Source of the DNA: an uncultured Gemmatimonadota bacterium
GTDB taxonomy: Bacteria; Gemmatimonadota; Gemmatimonadetes; Gemmatimonadales; Gemmatimonadaceae
Assembly (NCBI GenBank): GCA_946480295.1
Contig: CAMLIT010000093.1
Span: 1 to 16,981 of the forward strand
Length of the DNA stretch: 16,981 nucleotides
Direction: 5' to 3'
Positions 10,002 through 16,681 of this stretch are shown piece by piece. The notes under the pieces were generated by a model that ran no database searches, had not been told where the DNA came from, and saw only the letters and a list, made by a program, of their open reading frames with translations. Every line of letters begins with the position of its first letter. The stretch's first letter is position 1. The translations under genes were made by a program, and so were the position numbers.

Positions 10002-10038
10002 GCACGCTTCGCGTGCCGGCATCCTTCTCTCGAATCGC

Positions 10039-10644
10039 GTGATCAACGCCTGCTCGCGGGCGACTGCGGTCGGCCGTCGCCGTCTCACTCTCGTCGCGCT
10101 CTTCGTCGTGCCGCTCGCCGTGCTTCTCCCTGTCACGGCGCGCGCGCAGCGTGCCGACAGCACGCGCGCCGCGGCCACCGCGCCGACGGAGCCGAGCATC
10201 CCCGCCGATTCGCTGCGGCCGCCGATCTCTCCGCGTCGCGCGTTCCTCTACTCCTTCCTCGCGCCGGGCTACGGTCAGGCGCGCCTCGGCCGCCACAAGG
10301 CCGCCGCGCTGATCATGCTCTTCGAGGGAATCTGCGTCTCCATGATCCGCGAGTCCGCCGCCGATCTGCGGGAGGCGCGCCGCACCGTCGACGATACCCT
10401 CGTCACCTCGTGGACCGGCGCCGACGGCATCCAGCGCACCCTCCAGCCGGCGCCGCGCTTCACCTCCGAGAGCGTGCGCTCCCGTCGCCGCCACGAGGAG
10501 GACTGGATCGCGCTCCTCATCGCCAATCATCTCTTCGCCGGCGCCGACGCGTTCGTCGCCGCCAACCTCTGGGATCTCCCGGCGCAGCTCTCGCTGCGCG
10601 CCACCCCCGATCGCGCGGCGCTCGCGGCGTCCATCACCTGGTGA
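10039..10644 (+). CDS. Exported DUF5683-like protein
   Basis: The GTG at 10039 gives 201 residues and lies after the tRNA-Sec gene; the reading frame's earlier portion runs through that tRNA and is not coding. The N-terminus has an Arg-rich stretch, a hydrophobic core (about 16-34) and an Ala-Arg-Ala cleavage site near residue 36, consistent with a Sec signal peptide. Residues 63-90 (SPRRAFLYSFLAPGYGQ) resemble the DUF5683 pattern of an Ala-rich helix followed by PGxGQ, then a second hydrophobic segment. That family occurs in Bacteroidetes and relatives, with unknown function. The stop overlaps the murI start (TGATG), so it is likely cotranslated with murI. The family assignment is moderately confident and no activity can be stated. 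Confidence 0.8.
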   Translation: MINACSRATAVGRRRLTLVALFVVPLAVLLPVTARAQRADSTRAAATAPTEPSIPADSLRPPISPRRAFLYSFLAPGYGQARLGRHKAAALIMLFEGICVSMIRESAADLREARRTVDDTLVTSWTGADGIQRTLQPAPRFTSESVRSRRRHEEDWIALLIANHLFAGADAFVAANLWDLPAQLSLRATPDRAALAASITW

Positions 10645-11447
10645 TGACCGACCCGCGGCCCATCGGCGTCTTCGATTCCGGGATCGGTGGTCTCACCGTC
10701 GTCCACGAGCTCATTCGGCAGTTGCCGAACGAGAGCATCATCTACTTCGGCGACACCGCCCGCGTCCCGTACGGTCCGAAGAGCCCGGAGACCGTCCTCC
10801 GCTACAGCCGCGAGATCGTCAGCCTGCTCCGCGAGCAGGACGTGAAGGCCATCGTCATCGCCTGCAATACGGCCACGGCGCACGCGCTGCCCGCGCTGCG
10901 CGCGGAGCTCGCGATCCCCGTCATCGGCGTCGTCGAGCCGGGCGCGCGCGCCGCGGTGGGCGCCGCCGCCTCCGGCCACGTCGGCGTCATCGGCACCGCC
11001 GGCACGGTCAAATCGGGCGCCTACGAGCGCGCCATCCGCGCGCTCGCCCCGGCGGCGCGCGTGACCTCGCGCGCCTGCCCCCTCTTCGTGCCCCTCGTCG
11101 AGGAGGGATGGACCGACACCGAGGCGTCGCGCCTCATCGCCGAGGAGTACCTCCGGCCGCTGCGCGAGGCGAAGGTCGATGCCGTCGTCCTCGGCTGCAC
11201 CCACTATCCGCTCATCAAGCCGCTCATCGGGCGCGTCCTCGGCCCCGACGTGCGCCTCATCGACAGCGCCGAGCAGACGGCCGCCGAGACGAAGCGGGTG
11301 CTCGAGGAGCACGACCTTCGAGCACCGGACGACGCGACCCCCGCCTATCGCTTCATGGCGTCCGACGACCCGCTCCAGTTCCTACAGCTCGGGCAGCGCT
11401 TTCTCGGCGACGCGATCGAGGGTGTGGAGGTGCGCACCCTCGGTTGA
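10644..11447 (+). CDS. murI: Glutamate racemase
   Basis: MurI interconverts L- and D-glutamate, supplying D-Glu for peptidoglycan. The ATG at 10644 gives 267 residues, the usual length. Key motifs are GVFDSGIGGLTVV (Asp11), YFGDTARVPYG, IACNTATA with catalytic Cys74, and LGCTHYPLI with catalytic Cys185. The start overlaps the DUF5683-like gene's stop by one base (TGATG). The 3' end overlaps the convergent lpxH-like gene by 66 bp, with no terminator hairpin between them. Identity is secure. Confidence 0.97.
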   Translation: MTDPRPIGVFDSGIGGLTVVHELIRQLPNESIIYFGDTARVPYGPKSPETVLRYSREIVSLLREQDVKAIVIACNTATAHALPALRAELAIPVIGVVEPGARAAVGAAASGHVGVIGTAGTVKSGAYERAIRALAPAARVTSRACPLFVPLVEEGWTDTEASRLIAEEYLRPLREAKVDAVVLGCTHYPLIKPLIGRVLGPDVRLIDSAEQTAAETKRVLEEHDLRAPDDATPAYRFMASDDPLQFLQLGQRFLGDAIEGVEVRTLG

Positions 11448-12176
11448 CCCGTCCCAGCGATTCAGCTCGATCCGCTCCGGCAGGATGCGCAGGTACGTCG
11501 GCGCGTCCAGCCAGGAGCCGGCGTTCGCGTACACCTGCCCGCTCGGGAAGCGCTCCAGCGTCGCGACGTGCGAGTGCCCGTAGATGAGCAGGTCCAGCTC
11601 CGGATTCGCCGCCAGTGTGCGCATTGCGACCTCGCGCAGCCCACGCCCCTCGTCGCGCGCGCCGTACGTGCGACTCGCGTTCGAGCTGTGCATCGCGAGC
11701 GCCGTCCCGAGGTCCGGATGCAGCCAGCGGAAGGCGCGAATCGCGAGCGGGTTCCGCAGCACGGTCCGCAGCCGCCGGTACCGCCGGTCCTCCTTCTCGC
11801 GCAGGCCGTCGCCGTGCTCCACGTGCGCCCGCCAGCCGGCGATCTCGCCGAGCCATCGCCCGCTCGCGACGAACTCGAGGCCGACGTCGTTCCGCAGGAT
11901 GTCGCCGCCCCAGCAGTCGTGATTGCCGGCCGTCATCAGCACCGGCATGCCCGCCGCGCGCAGCTCCGCGAGCGCCGCGAGCACGCGGTACGTGAAGCGG
12001 GGCACGACGTGCCGCCACTCGAACCAGAACTCGAACAGGTCGCCGTTGATGACCAGCGAGCCCGCTCGTCCCCTGGCGAATCGCAGGAACGCGAGCACGG
12101 CTTCCTCGACGTCGGGTCTCGCGAAGCCAAGGTGTGCGTCGGAGAAGACATAGCACGGGGCGGGGAGCACGCGCAC
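11382..12176 (-). CDS. lpxH: UDP-2,3-diacylglucosamine diphosphatase-like phosphoesterase
   Basis: LpxH removes UMP from UDP-2,3-diacylglucosamine to give lipid X in lipid A synthesis. The product has the calcineurin-type metallophosphoesterase motifs in order: SDAHLG (about 12-17), NGDLFEFW, GNHD, HGD, and a YGHSH motif near residues 200-204, with length (264 residues) slightly above E. coli LpxH (240). Two starts are possible: GTG at 12176 or GTG at 12170 (262 residues). A strong promoter, TTGTAA-N17-TAGAAT, places the transcript start at about 12170, so the mRNA may be leaderless. No Shine-Dalgarno is visible. A broader LpxH-like phosphoesterase role cannot be excluded. Confidence 0.88.
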   Translation of the reverse strand: MRVLPAPCYVFSDAHLGFARPDVEEAVLAFLRFARGRAGSLVINGDLFEFWFEWRHVVPRFTYRVLAALAELRAAGMPVLMTAGNHDCWGGDILRNDVGLEFVASGRWLGEIAGWRAHVEHGDGLREKEDRRYRRLRTVLRNPLAIRAFRWLHPDLGTALAMHSSNASRTYGARDEGRGLREVAMRTLAANPELDLLIYGHSHVATLERFPSGQVYANAGSWLDAPTYLRILPERIELNRWDGSTEGAHLHTLDRVAEKALPEL

Positions 12177-12205
12177 ATTCTAGCGGGCGCGACGTCGCTT
12201 TACAA
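12177..12205 (-). promoter_or_regulatory. Predicted promoter for lpxH, possibly leaderless
   Basis: On the minus strand, -35 TTGTAA (12205-12200), a 17-nt spacer, and -10 TAGAAT (12182-12177) form a near-consensus promoter. Transcription would begin about 6 nt beyond the -10, at 12170, which is itself the first base of an in-frame GTG. The upstream GTG at 12176 would lie before that start site. Confidence 0.6.
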
Positions 12206-12206
12206 A

Positions 12207-12243
12207 CCATCCGGCGCCCGCCATCTTCGCGCCCGCCGGATGG
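12207..12243. repeat. Inverted repeat in the lpxH/ybgC divergent intergenic region
   Basis: CCATCCGGC (12207-12215) and GCCGGATGG (12235-12243) form a perfect 9-bp stem with a 19-nt GC-rich loop. It sits just upstream of the lpxH -35 element and 16 nt before the ybgC-like start, so it could be a 5' leader hairpin for ybgC or a protein-binding site. Only the pairing is certain. Confidence 0.45.
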
Positions 12244-12259
12244 ACCACCAGCTGGAGAC

Positions 12260-12688
12260 ATGCCGCAACCAGAGCCGCGTCCGTATCCCTCCCGGGACAT
12301 CGAATTCCGTGTGCGCTACGCCGAGACCGACCAGATGGGCGTGGTCTACCACGCGAACTATCTCGTTTGGTGCGAGATGGGGCGCACGGAATACATCCGC
12401 ACGCTCGGGATGAGCTACGCCGAGATGGAGCGCGCCGGCGTGGCGCTCGCCGTCGCCGAAGCGCACGTGCGCTTCCACGCCTCGGCGCGCTACGACAACC
12501 TCATTCGCGTCACGACGACGGTGTCCGCCGCGCGGTCGCGTGCCGTGACGTTCGACTACCTCGTATCCAACGCCGAGACGGACGAGCGCCTCGCGACGGC
12601 GCAGACGACCCTCGTCTCCATCGACCGCGCCGGCCGGCCGACGAGCCTTCCGCCGGAGATGCGGAAGCTCTTCGAGCTGCCGCGGTAG
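12260..12688 (+). CDS. YbgC/FadM-type acyl-CoA thioesterase
   Basis: This is a single hot-dog domain (4HBT family) protein that hydrolyses acyl-CoA thioesters; YbgC-like members act on short or medium chains. The ATG at 12260 follows GGAG (12254-12257) with a rather short gap and gives 142 residues, typical for the family. The active-site motif is YAETDQMGVVYHANY (20-34), with catalytic Asp24 and His31. YbgC often sits with tol-pal genes, which are absent here; it lies between lpxH and an envelope lipoprotein operon. There is no convincing promoter on the plus strand. YbgC versus another subgroup of the family cannot be settled by eye, so no symbol is assigned. Confidence 0.9.
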   Translation: MPQPEPRPYPSRDIEFRVRYAETDQMGVVYHANYLVWCEMGRTEYIRTLGMSYAEMERAGVALAVAEAHVRFHASARYDNLIRVTTTVSAARSRAVTFDYLVSNAETDERLATAQTTLVSIDRAGRPTSLPPEMRKLFELPR

Positions 12689-12748
12689 CGGCCGCCAGGA
12701 GCGGCGCCGCATCGGAACTCCGGCGCGGCGCGTCCTGTACCACCCGTG

Positions 12749-13402
12749 ATGCCACGCCTTCCTCGCCCCCGGCCGCTGCTCCCGGCGCTCGTGATGCTCG
12801 CCGCGAGCGTCGCTGCGTGCGCGCCCCGACTGCGCCCCCTCGTCGGCACGATCGCCCCGGCGCGACTTCCCGCCGCGCAGCTCCCGCCAGGCTATCGCAC
12901 GATCGTCTTCAAGTGGGAGCTCGACGACCAGGAGATGACCGCGCGCGGCGACGGCGCGGCGCGCGTCGCCGCGCCGGACAGCGCGCGTCTCGATTTCTTC
13001 CTCGCGGGTGGCATGGGTCACGGCGCGGCGGTGCTCATCGGTGACTCCTTGCAGACGCCCGGCCCCGACATGATCCGGGACCTGGTGCCGCCGCCCCCGA
13101 TGCTGTGGGCCTCCCTCGGCCGGATGGCCGTGCCCGCCCTCCCCGACACCGTCGTTCGCGTTGACGGCGCCGTGCTCCGTGCCGACATTGGAAAGCCGGT
13201 CGCCTGGCGCCTCACCTTCCGCGGCGACACCCTGACCAGACTGGATCACATCTCCAACGGGCACATCGTCGAATGGGTGGAGCGCACACCCGACGGCGAC
13301 GTGCGCTATCGGCGCGAGGGCACCCGCCGCTCGCTCCGCCTCAGCGTGACTCGGGTCGAACAAGCCTCTCCCTTCGATGCGTCGATTTGGCATCTGGACT
13401 AG
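12749..13402 (+). CDS. Predicted outer-membrane lipoprotein of unknown function
   Basis: This 217-residue protein has a lipoprotein signal peptide: a basic/proline N-terminus, a hydrophobic core (10-22), and a lipobox ending in Ala-Ala-Cys24. Mature residues include the GYRTIVFKWELDDQE stretch, a GARVAAPDSARLDFFL-like strand pattern, and PDGDVRYRREGTRRSLRLSV near the C-terminus. This alternating-strand pattern recalls LolA/LolB-type barrels that handle lipoproteins, but I do not recognise the family and make no functional claim. The ATG at 12749 is preferred; a GTG at 12746 directly precedes it. Its end overlaps the LptE-like gene by 26 bp, indicating cotranscription with envelope genes. Confidence 0.85.
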   Translation: MPRLPRPRPLLPALVMLAASVAACAPRLRPLVGTIAPARLPAAQLPPGYRTIVFKWELDDQEMTARGDGAARVAAPDSARLDFFLAGGMGHGAAVLIGDSLQTPGPDMIRDLVPPPPMLWASLGRMAVPALPDTVVRVDGAVLRADIGKPVAWRLTFRGDTLTRLDHISNGHIVEWVERTPDGDVRYRREGTRRSLRLSVTRVEQASPFDASIWHLD

Positions 13403-13883
13403 CGCGGCGCTCCTCCTCCTCACCGGCGGCTGCTTCGGCATCCACTACGGCTTCGCCGGCGGGGGACTGCCCCCCAACATCCGCACCATGGCCGTGCTGC
13501 CGTTCGACAACCAGACGGCATCCCCGGACCTCCAGGGGGAGCTCTACGAGGCCATGCGCCGGGAGCTCCAGCGCCGCCTCGGCGTCCGGGACGCGCCCGA
13601 GTCCAAGGCCGATGCCGTCGTCCGGGGCACCATCACCAGTTACGATGCGGACGTCCCAATCGCCTTTAGTGCGAACCCCCAGCAGGCCACGACGGCCCGC
13701 CGGAAGCTCCAGATCACCGTGGATGTCGAGATCGTGGAGCAGGCGACCGGAAAGGTGCTGTTGCAGCGCAAGGGGCTGCGGCGCGAGGGCGAGTACGCCG
13801 AGCGCGCCGAAGCCACGGGCAGGCAGGAGGCGATCAAGCTGATCGTCAACGACATCGTCGAGGGAGCGCAATCGCAATGGTGA
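13377..13883 (+). CDS. lptE: LptE-like LPS-assembly lipoprotein
   Basis: LptE partners LptD in inserting LPS into the outer leaflet of the outer membrane. The 168-residue product has a short signal peptide with a lipobox ending in Thr-Gly-Gly-Cys19, then the segment [23 protein letters not shown] (24-46), characteristic of LptE-like lipoproteins in non-proteobacterial diderms, a helix [14 protein letters not shown], and strand-rich C-terminal repeats with [11 protein letters not shown]. Length is in the family range. The ATG at 13377 lies inside the preceding gene (26-bp overlap) and puts the signal peptide at the N-terminus. It overlaps the next gene by 7 bp. Homology to E. coli LptE is distant, so the exact role is inferred. 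Confidence 0.82.
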   Translation: MRRFGIWTSAALLLLTGGCFGIHYGFAGGGLPPNIRTMAVLPFDNQTASPDLQGELYEAMRRELQRRLGVRDAPESKADAVVRGTITSYDADVPIAFSANPQQATTARRKLQITVDVEIVEQATGKVLLQRKGLRREGEYAERAEATGRQEAIKLIVNDIVEGAQSQW

Positions 13884-14230
13884 GTCGGCGGGCCGGAAAG
13901 ACTTCGCTCGGATGTCTGGTGACGCTGCTGCTCTTCGTGGCCGCCGCCTACTGGGGCGTGAACATCGGGGAAGCCTACTGGCGGTACTTCCAGTTCGTCG
14001 ACGAGATGAAGCAGCAGGTGCGCTTCGCGGCCCACCTGCCGAACGACCAGATCCTGCGACACCTCGAGACCGCCGCCGACTCCATCGGCCTGCCCGCGGA
14101 AGCGGGACGGGTCGACATCCAGCGCGCCAATCACGTGATCACGGTGCAGTCCGAGTACGACGAGACGGTCGAGCTGCCGCTCACCACGCGGGACTTCCAT
14201 TTCGTCCCTCGCGCCCAGAGCACCTATTGA
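13877..14230 (+). CDS. Small single-pass membrane protein, DUF4845-like
   Basis: This 117-residue protein has a basic N-terminus, one membrane helix (about 10-28, [17 protein letters not shown]), and an extracytoplasmic domain with the pattern [35 protein letters not shown] and a strand-rich end [15 protein letters not shown]. The arrangement of one helix, an aromatic Y-Y-F segment, a helical middle and paired strands resembles DUF4845 proteins of unknown function. It starts at the ATG at 13877, overlapping lptE by 7 bp, and its stop overlaps the rfaE2 TTG (TTGA). It is probably part of the envelope operon; function unknown. Confidence 0.8.
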   Translation: MVSRRAGKTSLGCLVTLLLFVAAAYWGVNIGEAYWRYFQFVDEMKQQVRFAAHLPNDQILRHLETAADSIGLPAEAGRVDIQRANHVITVQSEYDETVELPLTTRDFHFVPRAQSTY

Positions 14231-14712
14231 CCGGCTCCTCCTTCGACCCGCTCCCGAAGATCATGGACTGGGCGCGGGTGCGGGCCTGGCGCGAGTCGCA
14301 GCCGGGCCGGGTCGTCTTCACCAACGGCGTCTTCGACCTTCTCCACCCCGGCCACGTCGACGTGCTCCTCGCGGCCCGGCGGCGCGGTGATGCGCTCGTC
14401 GTCGGCGTCAACAGCGACGACTCCGTCCGCCGACTCAAGGGACCGGAGCGTCCCGTGCGCACCGAGGCGGAGCGGAGCTACGTGCTCGCCGCGCTCGGCA
14501 TGGTGGATGCCGTCGTCGTGTTCACGCAGGACACGCCGCTCGCGCTGATCCTCGAGCTCCGGCCGGACGTTCTCGTCAAGGGCGGCGACTACACCGAGGC
14601 GACGATCGTCGGCGCGCGCGAGGTCCGCGCCTGGGGCGGGGAGGTCGCCGTCGTGCCCCTCACCCCCGGCCATTCGACCACCTCCACCATCCAGCGACTT
14701 CGTGGCTCCTGA
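14227..14712 (+). CDS. rfaE2: D-glycero-beta-D-manno-heptose-1-phosphate adenylyltransferase
   Basis: RfaE2 (the adenylyltransferase half of HldE) makes ADP-D-glycero-beta-D-manno-heptose, a precursor of LPS inner-core heptose. The nucleotidyltransferase motif [12 protein letters not shown] (residues 32-43) has the HxGH signature; further motifs are [18 protein letters not shown] and the VLVKGGDY motif with a C-terminal HSTTSTI segment. From the TTG at 14227 it is 161 residues. An ATG at 14263 (149 residues) is the alternative, but the upstream Lys-Ile segment is conserved at the family N-terminus, so the longer form is preferred. As a stand-alone domain, the RfaE1 kinase must lie elsewhere. 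It overlaps rph by 11 bp. Confidence 0.92.
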   Translation: MTGSSFDPLPKIMDWARVRAWRESQPGRVVFTNGVFDLLHPGHVDVLLAARRRGDALVVGVNSDDSVRRLKGPERPVRTEAERSYVLAALGMVDAVVVFTQDTPLALILELRPDVLVKGGDYTEATIVGAREVRAWGGEVAVVPLTPGHSTTSTIQRLRGS

Positions 14713-15430
14713 TCCCCGACCGGCGCGCCTCGGACGCGGCGCCGAGCAGCTCCGTCCCGTCTCCCTCGAGCGTGGCGCCGCCCCCTACGCCGAAGGCTCC
14801 TGTCTCGTCTCGTTCGGCAGCACCCGCGTCCTCTGCAGCGCGAGCGTCGAGGACGGTGTGCCCGGATGGCGCCGCGGCTCCGGCGAGGGGTGGCTCACCG
14901 CGGAATACGCCATGCTCCCCCGCGCCACGCACACGCGCACCCCGCGCGAGCGGTCGCAGCTCGGCGGCCGCACGCAGGAGATCCAGCGGCTCATCGGCCG
15001 CAGCGTCCGCGCGATGCTCGACGACTTCCGGTTCGGCGAGTACACCGTGCGGCTCGACTGCGACGTCCTCCAGGCCGACGGCGGCACGCGCACCGCGGCG
15101 ATCACCGGCGCCTGCGTGGCCGCGATCGACGCCTTCCGGTGGATGGTGTCGACCGGCCGTATCGTGGAATCGCCCGTGAAGCGGCGCGTCGCGGCGGTGA
15201 GCGTCGGCGTGATCGGCGCCGAGGCGCGCCTCGATCTCGAGTACGCCGAGGACGTCGTGGCCGCGGTCGATATGAACGTGGTGATGAGCAGCGAGGGGCG
15301 GTTCGTGGAAGTGCAGGGGACCGGCGAGCACGGCACCTTCGATCGGGCCGAGCTCGATCGCCTCCTGGAGCTCGCGATGCGCGGGGTGCACGAGCTCGAC
15401 GCCATGCAGCAGCGGGTGCTTGGCTCGTGA
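14702..15430 (+). CDS. rph: Ribonuclease PH
   Basis: RNase PH is a phosphorolytic 3'-5' exoribonuclease that trims tRNA and rRNA 3' ends. The GTG at 14702 gives 242 residues (family 235-260). Recognised motifs are the N-terminal [27 protein letters not shown], the substrate-binding [27 protein letters not shown], the phosphate-binding [11 protein letters not shown] (127-137) and the C-terminal [19 protein letters not shown]. It overlaps rfaE2 by 11 bp, and its stop overlaps rdgB (GTGA). The rph-rdgB pairing is common in bacteria. It lies just upstream of a tRNA cluster, whose tRNAs are plausible substrates. Confidence 0.97.
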   Translation: MAPDPRPARLGRGAEQLRPVSLERGAAPYAEGSCLVSFGSTRVLCSASVEDGVPGWRRGSGEGWLTAEYAMLPRATHTRTPRERSQLGGRTQEIQRLIGRSVRAMLDDFRFGEYTVRLDCDVLQADGGTRTAAITGACVAAIDAFRWMVSTGRIVESPVKRRVAAVSVGVIGAEARLDLEYAEDVVAAVDMNVVMSSEGRFVEVQGTGEHGTFDRAELDRLLELAMRGVHELDAMQQRVLGS

Positions 15431-16056
15431 GCGCCGAGCGCGTGCTCCTGGCCACGCGCAGTGCCGGCAAGCTGCGCGAGCTGCGCCCGCTCTTCGCCGC
15501 CGCCGGTTTCGACGTCGTGGATCTGGCGGACGTGGGCCTGGTCGAGACGCCGGAGGAGGACTCGCTCGAGCGATTCGACACCTTCGAGGAGAACGCGCGG
15601 GCGAAGGCGCACTACTTCCACGAGCGTTCCGGCGGCATGCCGACCGTCGCGGACGACTCGGGGCTCGAGGTGCTGGCGCTGGGCGGGCGCCCCGGCGTGC
15701 GCAGCAAGCGGTGGAGCGGACGCGCCGACCTGAAGGGGCAGGCGCTCGACGACGCGAACAACGCCAAGCTCCTCGTCGAGCTGCGCGGCGTCGCGGACCG
15801 CCGGGCGCGCTACGTCTGCGTGGCCTGCTTCGTGGATGGCTCGGTCGAGCTCAGTCGGCGCGGCGAGGTCGAGGGCAGGATCGCGGACGAGCCAGCGGGC
15901 GATGGTGGGTTCGGCTACGATCCGTACTTCGTATCGGCTGAGCGGGGCCGCTCGTTTGGCGAGCTCTCGCGAGAGGAGAAGGAGGCGATCAGCCACCGCG
16001 GGCGCGCGTTTCGCGCGCTCGTGGGCGCGCTGCGTGCTCAGGCTGGCACCCGTTGA
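15427..16056 (+). CDS. rdgB: XTP/dITP diphosphatase (RdgB/HAM1 family)
   Basis: This enzyme hydrolyses non-canonical purine nucleotides (dITP, XTP) to monophosphates, preventing their incorporation into DNA and RNA. The GTG at 15427 (overlapping the rph stop, GTGA) gives 209 residues, typical of the family. Motifs: LATRSAGK (8-15), the nucleotide-binding loop, which has Ser12 where most members have Asn; ADDSGLEV with catalytic Asp76/77; GFGYDPYFV (161-169); and SHRGRAF (189-195). The Ser12 change probably does not abolish activity but is unusual. The stop codon lies inside the -35 element of the tRNA promoter. Confidence 0.95.
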   Translation: MSAERVLLATRSAGKLRELRPLFAAAGFDVVDLADVGLVETPEEDSLERFDTFEENARAKAHYFHERSGGMPTVADDSGLEVLALGGRPGVRSKRWSGRADLKGQALDDANNAKLLVELRGVADRRARYVCVACFVDGSVELSRRGEVEGRIADEPAGDGGFGYDPYFVSAERGRSFGELSREEKEAISHRGRAFRALVGALRAQAGTR

Positions 16057-16081
16057 CCTGCGTTCCTGGGCCGACTACTTT
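16053..16081 (+). promoter_or_regulatory. Predicted promoter for the tRNA-Pro/Arg/Lys cluster
   Basis: TTGACC (16053-16058), a 17-nt spacer, and TACTTT (16076-16081) match a sigma70-type promoter. The TGA in the -35 element is the rdgB stop codon. Transcription would start near 16088, 8 nt before tRNA-Pro. This lets the tRNAs be made independently of the rph-rdgB operon. Confidence 0.6.
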
Positions 16082-16095
16082 CAGGGGCTCGTGTG

Positions 16096-16169
16096 CGGGG
16101 CGTAGCGTAGCCTGGTATCGCGCCTGCTTTGGGAGCAGGAGGTCCCCGGTTCAAATCCGGGCGCCCCGA
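16096..16169 (+). tRNA. tRNA-Pro (anticodon TGG)
   Basis: A 74-nt cloverleaf: acceptor CGGGGCG pairs with CGCCCCG (16162-16168), the anticodon stem is CCTGC/GCAGG, loop TTTGGGA with anticodon TGG (16130-16132), and a T-loop TTCAAAT. Discriminator is A16169. The next bases are CCT, so the CCA end is not fully encoded and would be added enzymatically. Confidence 0.96.
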
Positions 16170-16212
16170 CCTGGCAGGAGCTCGCAGCCGGAGCCGACCT
16201 GTCGCGAACGAA

Positions 16213-16289
16213 GCGCCAGTAGCTCAGTTGGATAGAGCAACAGCCTTCTAAGCTGTGGGTCGGGGGTTCGATTCCCTCCTGGCGCGCCA
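16213..16289 (+). tRNA. tRNA-Arg (anticodon TCT)
   Basis: A 77-nt cloverleaf: acceptor GCGCCAG pairs with CTGGCGC (16279-16285), D-arm GCTCAGTTGGATAGAGC, anticodon stem ACAGC/GCTGT, loop CTTCTAA with anticodon TCT (16247-16249), T-loop TTCGATT. Discriminator G16286 is followed by an encoded CCA. It reads AGA/AGG codons. Confidence 0.97.
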
Positions 16290-16305
16290 CTCATGAGCAT
16301 GCTTA

Positions 16306-16378
16306 GCGCCGTTAGCTCAATTGGCAGAGCAAGCGACTCTTAATCGCTAGGTTGTAGGTTCGATTCCTACACGGCGCA
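16306..16378 (+). tRNA. tRNA-Lys (anticodon CTT)
   Basis: A 73-nt cloverleaf: acceptor GCGCCGT pairs with ACGGCGC (16371-16377), D-arm GCTCAATTGGCAGAGC, anticodon stem AGCGA/TCGCT, loop CTCTTAA with anticodon CTT (16339-16341), T-loop TTCGATT. Discriminator A16378. No CCA is encoded (the next bases are TCC). It is the last gene before the terminator at 16396. Confidence 0.97.
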
Positions 16379-16395
16379 TCCTGCCGGTGTGCGAG

Positions 16396-16419
16396 GGGAC
16401 TCAGCGATGAGTCCCTTTT
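16396..16419 (+). terminator. Intrinsic terminator of the tRNA cluster
   Basis: GGGACTCA (16396-16403) and TGAGTCCC (16408-16415) form an 8-bp perfect stem closed by a GCGA (GNRA) tetraloop, followed by TTTT (16416-16419). It lies 17 nt after tRNA-Lys and separates the tRNA unit from the rRNA promoters. This is the only hairpin in the window that has a T-run. Confidence 0.85.
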
Positions 16420-16429
16420 GCATCGGCGG

Positions 16430-16452
16430 AACTCTCGGCGAGACCGAGGGTT
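16430..16452 (+). other. Second hairpin upstream of the rRNA promoters
   Basis: AACTCTCGG (16430-16438) pairs with CCGAGGGTT (16444-16452) around loop CGAGA, a 9-bp stem with one G-T wobble. There is no T-run. It lies between the tRNA terminator and rRNA promoter P1, and may be a backup terminator or an upstream structural element; function unknown. Confidence 0.4.
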
Positions 16453-16481
16453 GGGACGAGTGCCCCCGAGGTGGCTGGGGG

Positions 16482-16510
16482 TTGCATCGGATGGTAACTT
16501 GGGTTACTAT
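16482..16510 (+). promoter_or_regulatory. Predicted rRNA promoter P1
   Basis: TTGCAT (16482-16487), a 17-nt spacer, and TACTAT (16505-16510) make a plausible sigma70 promoter, with a GC-rich discriminator (TCGGACCC) as seen at stringently controlled rRNA promoters. A GTAAC-TTGG-GTTAC inverted repeat (16494-16507) occupies the spacer and the start of the -10. Transcription would start near 16517. Confidence 0.5.
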
Positions 16511-16625
16511 TCGGACCCGCCGTGAAAGACGGCATCTGGGCGGCGGTGGCGCGAGAATAGCTCGGGCGACCGTGGTCTGGTGGATCGGCAACGGGAAATC
16601 GGCGAGACGAAGTCAGCCGGACCCA

Positions 16626-16654
16626 TTGACGACCGGGTGCAGATCAGTTACTGT
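16626..16654 (+). promoter_or_regulatory. Predicted rRNA promoter P2
   Basis: TTGACG (16626-16631; five of six consensus bases), a 17-nt spacer, and TACTGT (16649-16654) form the best promoter in the rRNA leader. Transcription would start near 16661, about 190 nt before mature 16S and about 20 nt before the boxA-like element. Tandem P1/P2 promoters are usual for rrn operons. Confidence 0.65.
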
Positions 16655-16681
16655 CAGAGGCTGTCGCAAACGCGACGCCAA

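Noticed and set aside
9913..10038. Upstream extension of the DUF5683-like gene
   Set aside because: It reads through the tRNA-Sec gene; the signal peptide begins after the GTG at 10039.
9939..10199. Minus-strand frame containing GIEPTRPD-like sequence
   Set aside because: It is antisense to tRNA-Sec, another known type of spurious protein call.
12178..12206. Plus-strand promoter for ybgC (TTCTAG-N17-TACAAA)
   Set aside because: The -35 matches poorly and the same bases form a much better promoter on the opposite strand for lpxH.
12694..12738. Weak GC-rich inverted repeat after ybgC
   Set aside because: Only 6-7 bp with a long loop, not distinguishable from chance in such GC-rich DNA.
16081..16290. 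A 69-codon minus-strand frame with GAPGFEPGTSCSQ-like sequence
   Set aside because: This is the familiar spurious translation of the antisense of tRNA genes (tRNA-Pro and tRNA-Arg).
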